A DNA stretch of 64,000 nucleotides from positions 248,001 to 312,000 of the forward strand of contig JAWKKG010000007.1 in the NCBI GenBank assembly GCA_041393395.1. Reading direction: 5' to 3'. This DNA comes from JAGQIB01 sp041393395. Its GTDB lineage: Bacteria; ARS69. Position numbers and translations under genes: made by a program. A model generated the notes under the pieces. It had not been told where the DNA came from and searched no databases. It was given only the letters and a program-made list of their open reading frames with translations. Shown piece after piece: positions 61,763-64,000 of this stretch; within the stretch, counting starts at the first letter, position 1; each line of letters starts with the position of its first letter.

Positions 61763-64000
61763 TTCCGCGGCTCCGGTCGTTCGCCGCGCACCCGGGCGAT
61801 CCAGTCCGCGAGCTCGGGGTCGGTCTTCGCGAGGAACCGGGCCACGACGGCGGGCCCGCAGGCCGACTCCAGATCCGAGTGGCAGCACCGGCTGCCGGGC
61901 GTGCACGGGAACCAGCCTCGAAGGGCGTGGTCCCGCGCTCCGGCCAGCAGCTCCCCGAGCTCGGCGCGAGCCGCCTCGAGATCGGCCGCCGTGAACACGA
62001 CCTCCTCGTAACCTTCGCCGATCGTGGCGTGGTAGAGGACTGCGCGGGCGGCGCGTTCCTCCCGCGTGCGGCGCACGACCTCGAGGTAGATCGGCGCCTG
62101 GAACTCCACCTCGTGCTTGTCGTCGCGCTTGCCGCGGAATGTGTGGTCCTTCACGCGGCGCGCGCCGGTCTTGTAGTCGATCACCACGAGCTCGCCGTTC
62201 GCGTCGCGATCGAGGCGGTCCACGCGGCCGCGCAGCGGGAGCTCCTCGCCGTCCGGCAGCGGGAAGCGCACCGGATGACGCGGTTCGTCCGCGAACTTCG
62301 TTTCCGTCGCCACGATCGTGGTGCGCTCGGACGGCGCGCGCCACGCCTCGCGCGCGAGCAGGACCGCGGCGTCGTTCCGGAGCGCGGCGAGCGTCGCCTC
62401 GCGTCCCACGCGCCGTGCGTCGGGCAGGGGGGCGATCTCCCGGGCGCGTTGTTTCTCGATCTCGTGGTCGAGCGTGTCGAGGGCCGCCGGGAGTCGATCG
62501 CGCGTGAGCGGGACGAGCTCGCGCCGGCGCAGCTCACGGATCGTCGCGTCGAGGAGATCGTGATAGATGCTGCCACGCTCGAGATGAGTGAAGTCGTTCT
62601 CCGACTCCTGCGGTGGACTCAGCTTCAGCAGGTCGAGAAGGAAACCGAACGGACAGTTCGCGAGCCGGCCGAGCGAGCTCGGGCTCCACCGACGATCCGC
62701 GATGTGCTCGCGCACGAGCTCCCGGGCACGTCCCTCGGGCAGCACGCCGTCCCAGCGCGTCAGCTCGGGACCGAAGCGCGCGTCGCCGGCTGCGAGCGCG
62801 GCCGGGAGATGCCGGCCGCCCGGAAGCGACGCGAACCGACGCAGCTCCGCGTCGCCGGGATCGGGGTTCCGCGCGAGAGCCGTCTGGTGCAGATCGAGCT
62901 CGTCGAACGGAGCCTCGGGCTCCGCGTTTCGGAGGAGTGCCGGGTCGAGCGCCACCTTCCGGCGACGGGCGAGGTCCTGCAGCAACACGGACGGCGGACG
63001 GATCTCGGTGCCGACCCGCTCCCGGTACGCGAATGACAGCACCGTGCGCTCCGTGGCCGCCTCGAGCGCGAAGCGGGCGAGGAGGATGCGCTCGTCCCGC
63101 CGGTCCTCGGCGACGCGCAGCTCGCGACCCTCGTGCGCGCCGGCCTCGTTCCGCTCGCGGCGCACCCAGTCCGGCAGCAGGGGATCCTCGCGCGCCGGAC
63201 GCAGCCAGGCGCCCTCCACGAGTCCCGGGTGGAACACCACCGGCCGTCGCAGGAAGCGCGCGGCATCTCGCGCCACGAGGAGCACGCGGTCCGGATCCGG
63301 CAGATCCCGATCGCGGGTCACGGCGAGGGCCGCGGCGAGGGCCGGCGTGAAGCGCGCGAGAGAGAGCGGTCGCGTGTCGTGAACTCGTGCGACGTCCTCG
63401 AGCGCGGAGCCCACCGCGGCCGAGGGTTCGTCTCCGAAGTGTGCGACGTACAGTTCCCGGAACGCCGCGACCCGTTCGGCCGCGGTGCGTGCGCGCAGGA
63501 ACGCCTCGCGGGCGGCGGCCGGGTCATCTGCCCCGGCGGGCAGCACGAACTCGAGCGCCTGGCGGTCGTTGTCGCGGACGCCGGTGACGCCGCGAGCCAG
63601 AAGGAGCGCGTGCCGACCCGAGTCGGTCGCGGCGGCCGGCAGTCCGGCGCGATCGCACAGCGGAATGCCGGCCCGCGCGAACACGCGCCGGAACGTGCGC
63701 GGCGATGGTCCCGCCGTCGACGTCGTCACCAGGAAATCCGAGGGGGAGCGGCCCGCGTCGAGCTCGCGCCGGATCCGTCGCGCGATCCACGCGACTTCTT
63801 CCGTTGCCGTCGCCGCGGGGGCCAGTTCCAGTCGCGGCCCGGGATCCGTCAGCCGCATCGACTCGAACATGCCGCCCTCGAAACCGAAGGTCCCGCGAGC
63901 GACTCGCGGCCGAGGCTCCACCGATCCGCCGCGCGACCCGACCCACTCCAGCAGCGACGTCACCGCGGACTCGCCCGTCTCCGGTGAGTCGAGCGGCCCC
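61759..64000 (-). CDS. AddB-like/PD-(D/E)XK nuclease, N-terminus beyond window
   Basis: At least 746 residues; the frame has no stop to the window edge, so the N-terminus is missing. A GTG at 63961-63963 is internal, not a likely start. C-terminal nuclease domain: LRGRVDRLDRDANGELVVIDYKTG (catalytic Asp and Asp-x-Lys), FQAPIYLEVV (QxxxY). Four cysteines suggest an iron-sulphur staple as in AddB and Cas4: one in SLGRLANCPFGFLLDLL, three in CTPGSRCCHSDLESACG. The inactive helicase-like central part with PVVFHPGLVEGAWLRPARED matches AddB's layout. It is translationally coupled to the AddA-like gene. Confidence 0.85.
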   Translation of the reverse strand, partial: GPLDSPETGESAVTSLLEWVGSRGGSVEPRPRVARGTFGFEGGMFESMRLTDPGPRLELAPAATATEEVAWIARRIRRELDAGRSPSDFLVTTSTAGPSPRTFRRVFARAGIPLCDRAGLPAAATDSGRHALLLARGVTGVRDNDRQALEFVLPAGADDPAAAREAFLRARTAAERVAAFRELYVAHFGDEPSAAVGSALEDVARVHDTRPLSLARFTPALAAALAVTRDRDLPDPDRVLLVARDAARFLRRPVVFHPGLVEGAWLRPAREDPLLPDWVRRERNEAGAHEGRELRVAEDRRDERILLARFALEAATERTVLSFAYRERVGTEIRPPSVLLQDLARRRKVALDPALLRNAEPEAPFDELDLHQTALARNPDPGDAELRRFASLPGGRHLPAALAAGDARFGPELTRWDGVLPEGRARELVREHIADRRWSPSSLGRLANCPFGFLLDLLKLSPPQESENDFTHLERGSIYHDLLDATIRELRRRELVPLTRDRLPAALDTLDHEIEKQRAREIAPLPDARRVGREATLAALRNDAAVLLAREAWRAPSERTTIVATETKFADEPRHPVRFPLPDGEELPLRGRVDRLDRDANGELVVIDYKTGARRVKDHTFRGKRDDKHEVEFQAPIYLEVVRRTREERAARAVLYHATIGEGYEEVVFTAADLEAARAELGELLAGARDHALRGWFPCTPGSRCCHSDLESACGPAVVARFLAKTDPELADWIARVRGERPEPRK

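Overview
The window is a GC-rich (roughly 68-70% G+C by eye), gene-dense stretch of a diderm bacterial chromosome. It carries lipoproteins, outer-membrane barrels, a TonB-dependent receptor, RND pumps, type IV pilin genes, sigma-54-type regulators and several exported proteins with FlgD/T9SS-like C-terminal tails. Bidirectional genes are packed with 4-bp ATGA/GTGA/TTGA overlaps, and TTG starts are common. This mix suggests an uncultured FCB-allied lineage of the Eisenbacteria type; that assignment is inference, because no rRNA or ribosomal protein gene is present.

Layout. 1-567 (-): 5' part of a TIM-barrel-like protein. 801-6490 (+): four-gene minor-pilin operon, including a PilW-type pilin fused to about four fibronectin III domains. 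6839-8771: groES-groEL between two clear intrinsic terminators. 8877-11844: GldA/F/G-like ABC exporter. 11935-14552: PAS histidine kinase plus NtrC-type regulator. 14857-15724: degenerate receiver and a lysine-alternating histone-H1-like protein behind a sigma-54-like promoter. 16113-20464: Tudor-like protein, rhomboid, lipoprotein, sigma factor, Fur/PerR regulator and metallo-beta-lactamase-fold hydrolase. 20504-22537 (-): PMT-type glycosyltransferase; 22704-23657 (+): outer-membrane barrel.

23654-30170 (-) is a cobalamin-riboswitch operon. It encodes a beta-propeller with a FlgD-like tail, a BtuB-like TonB receptor, a BNR-type propeller with a sorting-like tail, and a BtuG-like propeller lipoprotein. 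Divergent from it, 30376-31821 (+) is a tetraheme cytochrome/nucleotidase-like protein read through an in-frame TGA in a Cys-Gly-TGA motif, followed by a SECIS-like hairpin: a candidate selenoprotein. It is translationally coupled to dinB.

33065-46325 holds a sulfatase-fold membrane protein, a beta-helix protein, an arginase-family ureohydrolase, an exported protein, and two convergent sets of genes for making and decorating an unusual surface sugar (oxidoreductase, N-acetyltransferase, formyltransferase, FemAB-like protein, carbamoyltransferase, aminotransferase, epimerase). 46514-58541 (+) is a small exported protein and an RND efflux operon (lipoprotein adaptor, two different pumps, propeller protein) running into a histidine kinase/AtoC-type regulator pair with an intact GAFTGA loop. 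58538-64000 (-) is an AddAB-like helicase-nuclease pair cut by the window end.

The most notable points are the candidate selenoprotein, the B12 operon with BtuG-like propellers outside the setting where they are known, and the pilin-FN3 fusion.
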